The notes below the pieces were generated by a model. That model was not told the origin of the DNA. It saw only the letters and a program-made list of their open reading frames with translations, and made no database searches. A stretch of DNA of 64,000 bases, from the NCBI GenBank assembly GCA_027673765.1, contig JAQDWB010000007.1:1-64000 (forward strand), written 5' to 3'. Source of the DNA: Coriobacteriaceae bacterium AM113-163 (GTDB taxonomy: Bacteria; Actinomycetota; Coriobacteriia; Coriobacteriales; Coriobacteriaceae). A program made the translations under genes and the position numbers. Within the stretch, counting starts at the first letter, position 1, and the number at the start of each line of letters is the position of its first letter. Positions 36,452 through 44,894 of the stretch are shown piece after piece.

Positions 36452-37852
36452 CTAAGAGACGACACCGGTCGCATTGCCGATAACAACGACGACGCACATG
36501 ACGGCAAACATAAACCCGAGCGCCTTGAACCATAGTTCGACAAAAGCACTCACCCGATACCGATCGAGCACGGGAAAGCGACGCCGAAGCCTGCGGCGGT
36601 CGAGCATGCCAAACGTAATAAGCAGCACCAAGCCATCGACCATAAAGAAATACTCAAGTGCCAAAAACCACGTTGGATAGTTTCTGTTTTCGCCCGTCGG
36701 CGTAAATACCGCAAAATGGCTGCCCATCAGCAGCAACAATGTTGTCGCATAGACGCATCCGTTCCATATGCGCCCCACGGGCTCGGGGATACGCGAGAGC
36801 AGACGCGCGCATTTGGACGTCACGGGGGAGACGATCGAACGCCGGTTTGCAGAAGCCGGAAGCGTGAGGGCAACCGGCTGCTGTACCCGCTGCACCTGCG
36901 ACGCCACGACCCGGGGCACACTGACAGCAGAAAAGGTCGCGGGCGACGGTGCAGGGAGACATAGCTCATACGCCGCACGCGCAGCATGCCCCAGCGCCTT
37001 TGCGCTCGCAAAGCGCTTAGCCGGATCGAGCGCCATCGCCATGCAAACCGCATCGGCAAGCGGGGTTGGCATACCGTGCGACTCGCATTGCTCACGTATG
37101 TCCCGCCCCGGTTTGGGGTCAGTTCCCGTCAGGCAAAAGAACAGCAGCGCGCCAAGCGCGTAAATATCGCTCCGGACGCTCGTCTGCCCAAACCCAAACT
37201 GCTCGGGCGGCGCATAAGAACGCGTGCCAAACTTGACGGTGTCGGCATCGGCGCCATCGCGCCAAACGCGCGCGATTCCCAGGTCGATAATCACCAGCGA
37301 GGAAAAGGTCATGCCGGCATCGGCCGCATACCTCACGCCCGATACAATGATGTTCGAGGGTTTAAGGTCGCGGTGGATTACCGGTACCTCCGGCTCCCCC
37401 GCAGCTGCAAAACCAGCATGTAGCTCGCCCACTGCTTCACACAAAACGGGATACAGCCCGCGGGCATAATCGGGCGTCGCCCCCAAGCGCCCCACCAACG
37501 CCTCGAGTGTCTCGCCTTCGACATACTCCATCACCACGTCAAGCTCGTCGCCCACACGGCGGCAATCGACGATTCGGGGCAAGTGCTCAAAACGACGACC
37601 GGCGCGCTGGGCCGCAAACAGGCGCTCATATGCTCCGCCAATCTGCGCCGAAGCATCGATGCGCTTGCGGACAAAGGGACCGAGAGACCCACCGCCAGAG
37701 CCCTCAAAATAGACGAGTTCGGTCGTCTCGACATCCGAGAGCTTGAGCACGCGCTCCACACGATAGCTGTCATCGCGGTCGAGCGACGCCAAGTGGTCAA
37801 CAAGCGAAACAGTCAGCTCGTCATCGGAATATGTTGGGCTCTGAGTATCCAT
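36452..37852 (-). CDS. Membrane Ser/Thr protein kinase
   Basis: A Hanks-type kinase, about 466 residues. The N-lobe has a Gly-rich loop (FEGSGGGSLG) and a Lys in FVRKRID. Catalytic loop HRDLKPSNIIV; metal loop IDLGIAR (DLG instead of DFG); APPEQFGFGQTSVRSDIYALG. After the kinase and a linker, three hydrophobic spans near the C-terminus (ATTLLLLMGSHFAVF, FFMVDGLVLLITFGML, LGFMFAVMCVVVVIG) anchor it; there are no PASTA repeats, so it is not the PknB cell-wall sensor. The start is uncertain: 37852 has GGAC spacing, while the frame stays open to 37945, only 6 bases after the upstream gene. Confidence 0.85.
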   Translation of the reverse strand: MDTQSPTYSDDELTVSLVDHLASLDRDDSYRVERVLKLSDVETTELVYFEGSGGGSLGPFVRKRIDASAQIGGAYERLFAAQRAGRRFEHLPRIVDCRRVGDELDVVMEYVEGETLEALVGRLGATPDYARGLYPVLCEAVGELHAGFAAAGEPEVPVIHRDLKPSNIIVSGVRYAADAGMTFSSLVIIDLGIARVWRDGADADTVKFGTRSYAPPEQFGFGQTSVRSDIYALGALLFFCLTGTDPKPGRDIREQCESHGMPTPLADAVCMAMALDPAKRFASAKALGHAARAAYELCLPAPSPATFSAVSVPRVVASQVQRVQQPVALTLPASANRRSIVSPVTSKCARLLSRIPEPVGRIWNGCVYATTLLLLMGSHFAVFTPTGENRNYPTWFLALEYFFMVDGLVLLITFGMLDRRRLRRRFPVLDRYRVSAFVELWFKALGFMFAVMCVVVVIGNATGVVS

Positions 37853-37951
37853 AGCGTCCATCATAACGCAGGGTACGGACACCCCATGGTGTCCGCACCC
37901 CGTTCGTTTGCATGGTTGTTCTGGTGACACCGCTGGCTCAGCCATCGGCCA

Positions 37952-38374
37952 CTAGCTCACCGTTTCCTCGCCAAAGCGATACAGCTCTTCATTGACCTTT
38001 TGGAGGCTACAGCCACGGTCGATGCAAAAGATAATGATTGCATCGCGACGGTCCTTGCAGTTGAGGACGCTCACTCCGGCAGCCGTCAGGGCGCGATTGG
38101 TCTCCTTCATCGATAGCGCCATTGCAAAGGCAATCTGCAGCACCTTATTGCGGCTCGGATTGCGCGAACCGGTGAAGATCTGATAGCCAAAGGTCTCGTT
38201 GAGGTCGGCCATACGCACCACGCGCGAACGCTCGAGCCCCTTCTCTTGCAGCAACTGCTTTAAGTAATCCGAAAGTGACGGGGCGGCAAAGTCGTGTTCT
38301 TTGATATAGCCATCGATACTCGGCGCATCAAGGAGCTCGTTGAGCAACTCGTCCGTCAGCTTTTTATCGGGCAT
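37952..38374 (-). CDS. HTH-like regulator paired with the kinase
   Basis: A 140-residue protein whose centre (LSDYLKQLLQEKGLERSRVVRMADLNETFGYQIFTG) reads like an XRE-type helix-turn-helix, with a C-terminal helical part (MKETNRALTAAGV, DRGCSLQKVNEELYRFG). It directly precedes the Ser/Thr kinase on the same strand, so it is a likely regulator or kinase substrate. No named family is recognised with certainty. Confidence 0.6.
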   Translation of the reverse strand: MPDKKLTDELLNELLDAPSIDGYIKEHDFAAPSLSDYLKQLLQEKGLERSRVVRMADLNETFGYQIFTGSRNPSRNKVLQIAFAMALSMKETNRALTAAGVSVLNCKDRRDAIIIFCIDRGCSLQKVNEELYRFGEETVS

Positions 38375-38413
38375 GCGGCTTCACCTCCCCATGCGGTCAA
38401 CAGCGGCAACAAG

Positions 38414-38956
38414 CTAGGCGAGCACCCAACTTGCAGTCGCGGACTTATCAAACACGTTGACAAAATAGAGAGCCTTCTTGATGTCACCATCAAAGTAGAT
38501 ATTGCCCGCCACGGAGCCACCGGCGGCAAGGGTGCCAGACTGCAGCTCATCGGAGCCCTCGCTGTAATAACCCTGGTTCTGCTGAGCACCGTTGGCGTCC
38601 TCGCCCTTCCAGTCGTAGATATTGTAATCTGCGCCCTCATCGCCATTGTTGACGTACGTGACGTGAATGCCCGTCATGGTCGAACCGTCATAATTTGTGA
38701 GGCCGGGCTGAACGGAATCGACGACGACGGAAAGGCCAGCAGTCGTGGTCACCGTCGTGCCAACAGCCAGGTCAGTCGTAGGCTGTTCTTCCTTCTTCGT
38801 CTCTTCCTTCTTGACGCCATCGCCGGCATCCTCGGCGACGGTCGCCTTATCGCTACCGCAACCGGCAAGAAGACTGGCAGTCCCCAAGGCAACAGTGGCG
38901 AATGCGCCAAGTGCAGCGCGACGGCTCAGCAGCGCATCGTTTTCGAGCTTTTTCAT
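38414..38956 (-). CDS. Lipoprotein with DUF4352/DUF5067-like domain
   Basis: A 180-residue exported lipoprotein. Arg-Arg near the N-terminus (LSRRAALGAFATVALG) may direct it to the Tat route; the lipobox is SLLAGC with Cys near residue 33. A short acidic/lysine linker (KKEETKKEEQP) precedes a beta-rich domain (TTAGLSVVVDSVQPG, GTLAAGGSVAGNIYFDGD). The function is unknown; such domains are common in Gram-positive surface lipoproteins. Its Shine-Dalgarno lies inside a perfect hairpin, suggesting translational control. Confidence 0.8.
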   Translation of the reverse strand: MKKLENDALLSRRAALGAFATVALGTASLLAGCGSDKATVAEDAGDGVKKEETKKEEQPTTDLAVGTTVTTTAGLSVVVDSVQPGLTNYDGSTMTGIHVTYVNNGDEGADYNIYDWKGEDANGAQQNQGYYSEGSDELQSGTLAAGGSVAGNIYFDGDIKKALYFVNVFDKSATASWVLA

Positions 38957-38961
38957 TATGC

Positions 38962-39015
38962 ATCCTTCCTACGATCCGGCTACCGCGCCGGCACACAGCA
39001 CATCGTAGGAAGGAT
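38962..39015 (-). promoter_or_regulatory. Shine-Dalgarno-sequestering hairpin of the lipoprotein gene
   Basis: The perfect 14-bp arms ATCCTTCCTACGAT and ATCGTAGGAAGGAT (minus-strand RNA) enclose an inner CCGGC/GCCGG stem. The 3' arm contains the AGGAAGG ribosome site 9 bases before the ATG, so when folded the site is fully paired. No T-run follows, so this is a translational rather than a transcriptional switch. Confidence 0.75.
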
Positions 39016-39120
39016 TGAATTTGAATTCATTAGCTGAGGGCTAAGGTTGCGGTAAACGGCCAATGCAGTTATCCAAACGCCGAGCAAACGCATTTTGCGC
39101 GACCGTCTGCTGGCAGCGCA

Positions 39121-39444
39121 TCAACCCACCGTGACGGATTCCCCGGTAAAGGCACTGATCATCAACAGGACGAAGAACACCAGGTAGCTGACACTCAGCG
39201 GGTACGCAATGACCAGGAATACGACCCAGCCGACATTGGTTTTACCGTCGGCACGGCGTCGCTCGCGATTGCGGCAGAGCCAAATCGTCACGCCAATGGC
39301 CACAATCAACAGCACAAGCGCTGCCGCGGCCAGTCCGGCAAGCGCAAACATCACGCCAATGCTCACAGCAATAACCGGAAGCAGCAACAAGCCGCATCCA
39401 CACCCACCGGGACTATAAACGGCAGATTGTCGGCGTCGCTCCAT
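39121..39444 (-). CDS. Small membrane protein, unknown function
   Basis: About 107 residues. A short basic start with SPGGCGCG is followed by two long hydrophobic stretches (LLLLPVIAVSIGVMF.., LAAAALVLLIVAIGVTIWL), a basic loop (CRNRERRRADGK) and two further spans (VGWVVFLVIAYPLSVSYLVF..). It starts right at the stop of the upstream amidohydrolase gene: a GTG at 39450 overlaps the stop (GTGA), and the ATG at 39444 has GGAG spacing. Co-transcribed with the amidohydrolase. No family recognised. Confidence 0.65.
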   Translation of the reverse strand: MERRRQSAVYSPGGCGCGLLLLPVIAVSIGVMFALAGLAAAALVLLIVAIGVTIWLCRNRERRRADGKTNVGWVVFLVIAYPLSVSYLVFFVLLMISAFTGESVTVG

Positions 39445-39446
39445 CG

Positions 39447-40634
39447 TCACTCCAAGTCAAGCAATCGTTTGTAGACATCGAGGCCTTTGAGTAGGATTTC
39501 CTCGTCAAAGAGCATGGTATCAGTATGCAGAGCGCTCATGGCATAGGTGGGACAGCCATCCGAATCGCTCGGGTTTTCTTGACCCTCCGGCACGCCCGTG
39601 CCCAGCAAGAAGAATACGCCCGGCAGATGACGCTGATAGAACGCGAAATCCTCGGCGATTAGCAGCGGCTCGTCCACAAGTTGCAACTCGGACAAGGCAG
39701 GCGCAATGTGGGCGAACAGCTCGGGGTCGTTATCGACCGGCGGATAGCCCTCGGCAAAGTCGAGATCGTACGTACAGCCTGTTGCGGCGCAGGCCTCGTC
39801 CAACACGCGGCGCACGCCCTCGCGCGCACGGTCGAACATACCGTCCGTAAACACGCGCAGGCTGCCAGCCACATGGGCCTCCCCCGCCACCGCATTGCAG
39901 ACGGTGCCGGCCTGCAGCAGGCCGAACTTACCAATGCAGGGCTCGTCGGCACCCAACTCGTCCATGAGCGCGCGCTCGGAAACCAAGAACTTGGCCGCTG
40001 CCAGCGCGGCATCATGCGATTCCTCGACCGGAACGCCGTAGGTCTTGGCGATATGGATGCTCGCGCCATGGATATGAATGTGCGTCTCGCTTGAGCGCGC
40101 CAGCAGCGGACCGGAACAGCTCGCCAACGTTTTCGCAGGCAGGTCGGGCCATACGTGGAAGCCAAAGATGCGATCCGCCCCGTAGCGCTCGAATACGCCG
40201 CTCTCACACACCGTCTTGGCGCCACCGGTCGTTTCCTCGGCCGGCTGAAACACAAAGAGCACGTTGCGCTTGATGGCGCCCGGCTGCTCACGAATCGTGC
40301 GGTCGACAAAAGTCGCCGCCGCGAGCGCCATGGCCATGTGACCGTCGTGACCGCACGCATGCATCCTACCGGGATGGGTCGAGGCAAAGGCCGCGCCCGT
40401 TGCCTCCGCGATGGGCAGGGCGTCCATGTCGGCGCGAATCGCCGTGGCATGCGCGGCGCCCGTGCCGGCATCGAAGAAAGCGCAGACGCAGCTGGGGCAC
40501 GGATGGGTCACCTCGCAGGCGAGCGGGGCGAGCACGCCCTCGATATAGGCGATGGTTTGCGGAAGATCGAAGTCGAGCTCCGGAATGCGATGGAGATCGC
40601 GGCGATAGCGACGGAGTTCTTGGAGCTCGGTCAT
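39447..40634 (-). CDS. M20D amidohydrolase, possible N-acetyl-diaminopimelate deacetylase
   Basis: A zinc-dependent peptidase/amidohydrolase of about 395 residues. Metal-site words are RADMDALPI, MHACGHDGHMAMAL, VFQPAEETTGGA and the late AEDFAFYQR. M20D members include hippurate, IAA-amino-acid and N-acetyl-diaminopimelate hydrolases. The gene is divergent from, and adjacent to, a lysine riboswitch operon that uses the acetylase branch (dapH), so deacetylation of N-acetyl-LL-diaminopimelate is an attractive assignment. The start at 40634 has GAAAGGA. Confidence 0.82.
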   Translation of the reverse strand: MTELQELRRYRRDLHRIPELDFDLPQTIAYIEGVLAPLACEVTHPCPSCVCAFFDAGTGAAHATAIRADMDALPIAEATGAAFASTHPGRMHACGHDGHMAMALAAATFVDRTIREQPGAIKRNVLFVFQPAEETTGGAKTVCESGVFERYGADRIFGFHVWPDLPAKTLASCSGPLLARSSETHIHIHGASIHIAKTYGVPVEESHDAALAAAKFLVSERALMDELGADEPCIGKFGLLQAGTVCNAVAGEAHVAGSLRVFTDGMFDRAREGVRRVLDEACAATGCTYDLDFAEGYPPVDNDPELFAHIAPALSELQLVDEPLLIAEDFAFYQRHLPGVFFLLGTGVPEGQENPSDSDGCPTYAMSALHTDTMLFDEEILLKGLDVYKRLLDLE

Positions 40635-40746
40635 AAAGGTTCCTTTCATAGGTGCGCGCCAGTTACCGTCTTATTGTGCCGCAAGATTGCCGCACCCTTG
40701 TTTCTAGCATATCCCTGCATTTTTTAAACGTTATATACGAATACTC

Positions 40747-40775
40747 TTGTTTGGTAAAGTGCAACGTGGTAGGGT
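40747..40775 (+). promoter_or_regulatory. Promoter of the lysine operon
   Basis: TTGTTT at 40747-40752 and TAGGGT at 40770-40775 are separated by exactly 17 bases and lie just upstream of the riboswitch aptamer. Confidence 0.5.
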
Positions 40776-40786
40776 CGTTACCACTT

Positions 40787-40943
40787 GATAGAGGCGCGGG
40801 CACGATGAGCCGCGGGCGAGTCGGCAGACTTTGACCCCGCGGGGAGGTGAAACCCGCCGAACTGGGTTTTTCGGGCACGAACAACCTGGTGGGCCTGCGG
40901 GAAACACCCGCAGGACTGTCTGCAGCAATGCGGGAGCGCTATC
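40787..40943 (+). ncRNA. Lysine riboswitch (L-box)
   Basis: Begins GATAGAGGCGC and ends GAGCGCTATC, which pair as the closing P1 helix (GATAG/CTATC). Inside are GATGAG near the start, GGGGAGGTGAAACCCGCCGAAC in the centre (the GCCGAA element of the L-box, positions 40846-40862) and ACTGTCTGCAGCAATGCGGGAG before the closing strand. It stands directly upstream of lysA-dapA. About 70 bases separate it from the start codon and no clear terminator is visible, so control may be translational. Confidence 0.9.
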
Positions 40944-41014
40944 CGGACATTGGGTCCACGCTATGCGGATTCGATGCGCAGATGGCGCCGTCTGGATAGC
41001 GAGGTTTACGGGAC

Positions 41015-43324
41015 ATGGCATTGATCCCCAGCGAAGCGTATGCGGCCAAGCAGCCGTTTGTGGACAAGGAGACGCTCGAGCATATCGTCGAGCAGTTCCC
41101 CACGCCGTTTCATCTATACGACGAGGCGGGCATCCGCCGCAACATGCAAGAGGTGCGCGACGCCTTCGCATGGAACCCGGGCTTTAAGGAATACTTTGCC
41201 GTCAAAGCCAATCCCAACCCGGCGCTCATCTCCATCCTCAACGAATACGGCTGCGGCTGCGATTGTTCGAGCTATACCGAGCTCATGATCGCCCGCTCGC
41301 TGGGTATCACCGGCCACGACATCATGTTCTCGTCCAACGACACGCCGGCGGCGGACTTTGCCCTTGCAGATAAACTGGGCGCCATCGTCAACTTTGACGA
41401 CATCAGCCACATCGAGTTCTTTGAGCGTGTCGCGGGGCCCATCCCCAAGACAGTCAGCTGCCGCTTTAATCCGGGCGGCCTGTTCCAGCTCTCCAACGGC
41501 ATCATGGATAACCCCGGCGACTCCAAGTACGGCATGACCACCGAGCAGCTCTTTGAGGCCTTTCGCACGCTCAAGGCCAAGGGCGCCGAAAACTTTGGCA
41601 TCCACGCATTCCTTGCCAGCAACACCGTCACCAACGACTACTACCCCAAGCTCGCGCGCATCCTCTTTGAGCTTGCCGTGCGCCTGGAGCGCGAGACCGG
41701 CGCACACGTCGCCTTTATCAATCTGTCCGGCGGCGTCGGCATCCCCTACCTGCCCGAGCAGCAGGCCAACGATATCCATGCCATCGGCGAAGGAGTGCAT
41801 GCAGCCTACGATGAGATTCTGGTTCCCGCCGGCATGGGCGATGTGGCAATCTGCACCGAGATGGGCCGCTTTATGATGGGCCCCTACGGCTGCCTGGTCA
41901 CCAAGGCCATCCACGAGAAGCAAATCTACAAGGACTATATCGGTGTCGACGCAAGCGCCGTCGATCTGATCCGCCCTGCCATGTATGGCGCCTACCACCA
42001 CATTACGGTGATGGGCCAGCCGGGTGGCTCCGACAAGACCGCGGCGCCTGTCACAAACACGTACGACATTACGGGCAATCTGTGCGAGAACAACGACAAG
42101 TTCGCCATTGATCGCGAGTTGCCGCATATCGACATGGGCGACCTGCTCGTGATCCACGATACCGGCGCCCATGGCTACTCCATGGGCTACAACTACAATG
42201 GGCGCCTGCGCTCCGCCGAGGTGCTGCTGCGCCCCGATGGCTCGGCCGACCTTATCCGCCGTGCCGAGCGCCCGGGCGATTACTTTGCCACGCTCGACGT
42301 GCTGCCGTGCGGCCGCGAGCTGCTGGCCAAGTCGCGCGCCGAAAGTGCCCGCCATCGTGCCCAGGACGAGCGCCTGGCGGTCGCCGCCCAATGGAACAAG
42401 CGCATCCAAATCGCGAGAGCGAAGGAGAAGAACATGGACATCCGCAATCTCGAGGGCTCAATCGTCGCCCTTGTGACGCCGTTTAAAAAAGACGGCAGTG
42501 TCGACTTCGATGCGCTCGAGCGCCTTATCGATTTCCACCTGCAAAACGGTACCGACGCCATCCTCACCCTGGGCACCACCGGCGAGAGCGCCACGATGAC
42601 CGACGACGAGGACAACTCCGTTGTCGCCGCGGTGGTCAAGCAGGTTGCAGGCCGTGTCCCCGTCATCGCCGGCTCGGGCTCCAACTCCACGCAGACCATG
42701 CTCACCAAGTCGCTCACCTATCAGGGCCTGGGCGCCGACGGCCTGCTGCTCATTACCCCCTACTACAACAAGTCCAACGAAGAGGGCATCTACCAGCACT
42801 TTAAGACCGTTGCCGATGCCGTAGATATCCCCTGCATCCTGTACAACATCCCCGGCCGCTGCGGCTGCGGCATCAGCGAACGCAACGTAGAGCGCTTGGC
42901 CGCGCACCCCAACATCATGGGTATTAAGGAAGCCTCGGGCAACGTCGCCTACGCGACCAAGATCGCTCACCTGCTGTCCGACGACTTCCGCATGTACTCA
43001 GGCGAGGACGCACTTACCGTACCGCTCATGAGCCTGGGCGCCTCGGGCACCATCAGCGTGTGGGCAGACATTCAGCCGCAGCTCGTGCACGACATGTGCC
43101 GCGCCTATCTGGACGGTGACGTGGAGCGCGCCCGCGATATCCAGATTGCCGGCCAGCCGCTCATCAACGCCCTCTTTAGCGAGGTCAACCCCATCCCCGT
43201 CAAGGAAGCACTCGCCCAGATGGGTATGATCGAAGCCAACTACCGCATGCCGCTGTGCCCCATGGCAGACGACACGCGTTCCGCACTTACCGATGCTCTG
43301 AAGGGAGCTGGTCTGCTTGATTAA
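41015..43324 (+). CDS. lysA-dapA: Diaminopimelate decarboxylase fused to dihydrodipicolinate synthase (LysA-DapA)
   Basis: One open frame of 769 residues joins the last and first steps of the lysine pathway. Residues 1 to about 465: a fold-III PLP decarboxylase with PLP-Lys64 (YFAVKANPNP), CDCSSYTEL, NPGG and CTEMGRFMMGPYG. Residues 474-769: DapA with VTPFKKDGSVDF, GTTGESATM, Tyr near 610 (LYNIPGRCG) and the Schiff-base Lys near 638 (GIKEASGN). The junction has no stop; an internal AAGGAG 7 bases before an in-frame ATG (42434) would also allow DapA to be made separately. Controlled by the lysine riboswitch upstream. Confidence 0.88.
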   Translation: MALIPSEAYAAKQPFVDKETLEHIVEQFPTPFHLYDEAGIRRNMQEVRDAFAWNPGFKEYFAVKANPNPALISILNEYGCGCDCSSYTELMIARSLGITGHDIMFSSNDTPAADFALADKLGAIVNFDDISHIEFFERVAGPIPKTVSCRFNPGGLFQLSNGIMDNPGDSKYGMTTEQLFEAFRTLKAKGAENFGIHAFLASNTVTNDYYPKLARILFELAVRLERETGAHVAFINLSGGVGIPYLPEQQANDIHAIGEGVHAAYDEILVPAGMGDVAICTEMGRFMMGPYGCLVTKAIHEKQIYKDYIGVDASAVDLIRPAMYGAYHHITVMGQPGGSDKTAAPVTNTYDITGNLCENNDKFAIDRELPHIDMGDLLVIHDTGAHGYSMGYNYNGRLRSAEVLLRPDGSADLIRRAERPGDYFATLDVLPCGRELLAKSRAESARHRAQDERLAVAAQWNKRIQIARAKEKNMDIRNLEGSIVALVTPFKKDGSVDFDALERLIDFHLQNGTDAILTLGTTGESATMTDDEDNSVVAAVVKQVAGRVPVIAGSGSNSTQTMLTKSLTYQGLGADGLLLITPYYNKSNEEGIYQHFKTVADAVDIPCILYNIPGRCGCGISERNVERLAAHPNIMGIKEASGNVAYATKIAHLLSDDFRMYSGEDALTVPLMSLGASGTISVWADIQPQLVHDMCRAYLDGDVERARDIQIAGQPLINALFSEVNPIPVKEALAQMGMIEANYRMPLCPMADDTRSALTDALKGAGLLD

Positions 43325-44057
43325 GACCGTCATTATGGGAACGGGCCGCATGGGCTCGCTCATCCGCACTACCGCCGAAGGCATTGCCGACGCCTCCGGG
43401 CAGCCCGTTTTTGATATCGTGGCCCAGATCGGTTTTGACCTGTCCGAGCTCGAGAGCGCCCCGGCAGTCGACGTCATCATCGACTTCTCGAACGTCGTGA
43501 CCTTCGATGCCGTCGTCGCCTATGTCGAGCGTACAGGCGCCGCGTTGGTCTCGGGCACCACGGGCTACACACCCGATCAGATGGACCGCCTGCGCGAGCT
43601 TGGTCAGAACGTCCGCGTCATGCACTCCGGCAATTACTCCATCGGTATCGCAGCCCTGCGTCATCTGGTAGCACAGGCCACACGCGAGCTGCCCGGCTTT
43701 GACTGCGAGATTGTCGAGACGCACCACAACCAAAAGGTCGACGCTCCCAGCGGCACCGCCAAGCTGCTACTCGACGCCGTGGTCGAGGCCGAGCCAGAGG
43801 CTGGCTATCATCCCGTCTACGGTCGCGAGGGCATGTGCGGCGTTCGCGATCCCAAGGAAATCGGCATGCACTCGCTGCGCGGCGGCACCGTCGCCGGCGT
43901 ACACGGGGTGAGCTTCTTTGGCCAGGACGAGGAGGTCACGCTTAGCCATCGCGCTACGAGCCGCCAGATCTTTGTCAACGGCGCTCTGGCCGCCGCTCAA
44001 AAGCTCGTCGCCCGTGAACCCGGCTTCTATACGTTCGACCAGGTCATGTTTGCCTAA
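43317..44057 (+). CDS. dapB: 4-hydroxy-tetrahydrodipicolinate reductase
   Basis: NAD(P)H-dependent reduction of the DapA product. Dinucleotide loop MGTGRMGSLI; catalytic block ETHHNQKVDAPSGTAKLL. 246 residues, normal. A TTG start overlaps the end of the lysA-dapA frame by 8 bases, with AAGGGAG upstream, so translation is coupled. Confidence 0.93.
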   Translation: MIKTVIMGTGRMGSLIRTTAEGIADASGQPVFDIVAQIGFDLSELESAPAVDVIIDFSNVVTFDAVVAYVERTGAALVSGTTGYTPDQMDRLRELGQNVRVMHSGNYSIGIAALRHLVAQATRELPGFDCEIVETHHNQKVDAPSGTAKLLLDAVVEAEPEAGYHPVYGREGMCGVRDPKEIGMHSLRGGTVAGVHGVSFFGQDEEVTLSHRATSRQIFVNGALAAAQKLVAREPGFYTFDQVMFA

Positions 44058-44096
44058 CCAGGTATCAACCGAATCCGCCCAAAGGAGAGATAGCAA

Positions 44097-44816
44097 ATGA
44101 GCAACGCAGCCGAGATGGATGCCCAGGAGATTATCAATTACATCGCCACCGCGCCTAAAAAGACGCCTGTCAAGCTGTATGTGCGCGAGAAGCCCGGCAT
44201 GAAGGTTGCCTGGGGCGATGCGCACGTCTACGGCGGCCGTCGTGGCAAGACCGTCTTTGGCGACTGGGATGAGCTCAAGGCCATCCTCGATGCCAATGCC
44301 GATTCCATCGATTACTACGATGTGGAGAACGACTGCCGCAACTCCGCCGTGCCCATGCTCGACCTTAAGGGCATAAACGCCCGCATTGAGCCGGGCGCGA
44401 TCATCCGCGACCGCGTCGAGATCGGTGACCGCGCTGTCATCATGATGGGCGCCATCATCAACATCGGCTCCGTTATCGGCGAGGGCTCCATGATCGATAT
44501 GGGCGCCGTGCTGGGCGGCCGCGCCACCGTGGGCAAGAACTGCCACATCGGCGCCGGTACCGTGCTGGCAGGCGTCGTTGAGCCCGCGAGCGCCACGCCC
44601 GTCATCATCGAGGATGATGTCATGATTGGCGCCAACGCCGTGGTCCTGGAAGGCGTACACGTAGGCAAGGGCGCTGTCGTTGCCGCCGGCGCCGTGTGCG
44701 TCGAGGACGTCCCCGCTGGTGCCGTCGTGGCCGGTGTCCCCGCCCGCGTCATCAAGATGCGCGACGCCCAGACCGACAGCAAGACCGGTCTCGAGGAAGG
44801 ACTACGTCAACTTTAA
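44097..44816 (+). CDS. dapH: Tetrahydrodipicolinate N-acetyltransferase
   Basis: Acetyl-CoA-dependent acylation that commits the pathway to the acetylase branch. An N-terminal alpha/beta part ([23 protein letters not shown]) is followed by a left-handed beta-helix of hexapeptide repeats ([40 protein letters not shown]). 239 residues matches the DapH (acetyl) rather than the longer DapD (succinyl) type. AAAGGAGAG precedes the ATG. Last gene of the riboswitch operon. Confidence 0.92.
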   Translation: MSNAAEMDAQEIINYIATAPKKTPVKLYVREKPGMKVAWGDAHVYGGRRGKTVFGDWDELKAILDANADSIDYYDVENDCRNSAVPMLDLKGINARIEPGAIIRDRVEIGDRAVIMMGAIINIGSVIGEGSMIDMGAVLGGRATVGKNCHIGAGTVLAGVVEPASATPVIIEDDVMIGANAVVLEGVHVGKGAVVAAGAVCVEDVPAGAVVAGVPARVIKMRDAQTDSKTGLEEGLRQL

Positions 44817-44832
44817 TAGTTACGCGGTTATG

Positions 44833-44872
44833 ACGAAAAGGCCGAAGTCCCAAAGGGCTTCGGCCTTTTCGT
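44833..44872. terminator. Bidirectional terminator after dapH
   Basis: ACGAAAAGGCCGAAG and CTTCGGCCTTTTCGT form a perfect 15-bp stem with T-runs for both strands, between convergent genes. Confidence 0.9.
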
Positions 44873-44894
44873 TACGGTCAATCCGCTCGATCCC

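Noticed and set aside
42380..42434. Base-call error creating the LysA-DapA fusion
   Set aside because: Both domains are complete, the same frame continues through a sensible linker, and no frameshift or stop is needed. The internal ribosome site keeps the question open, so it is listed as a finding rather than an error.
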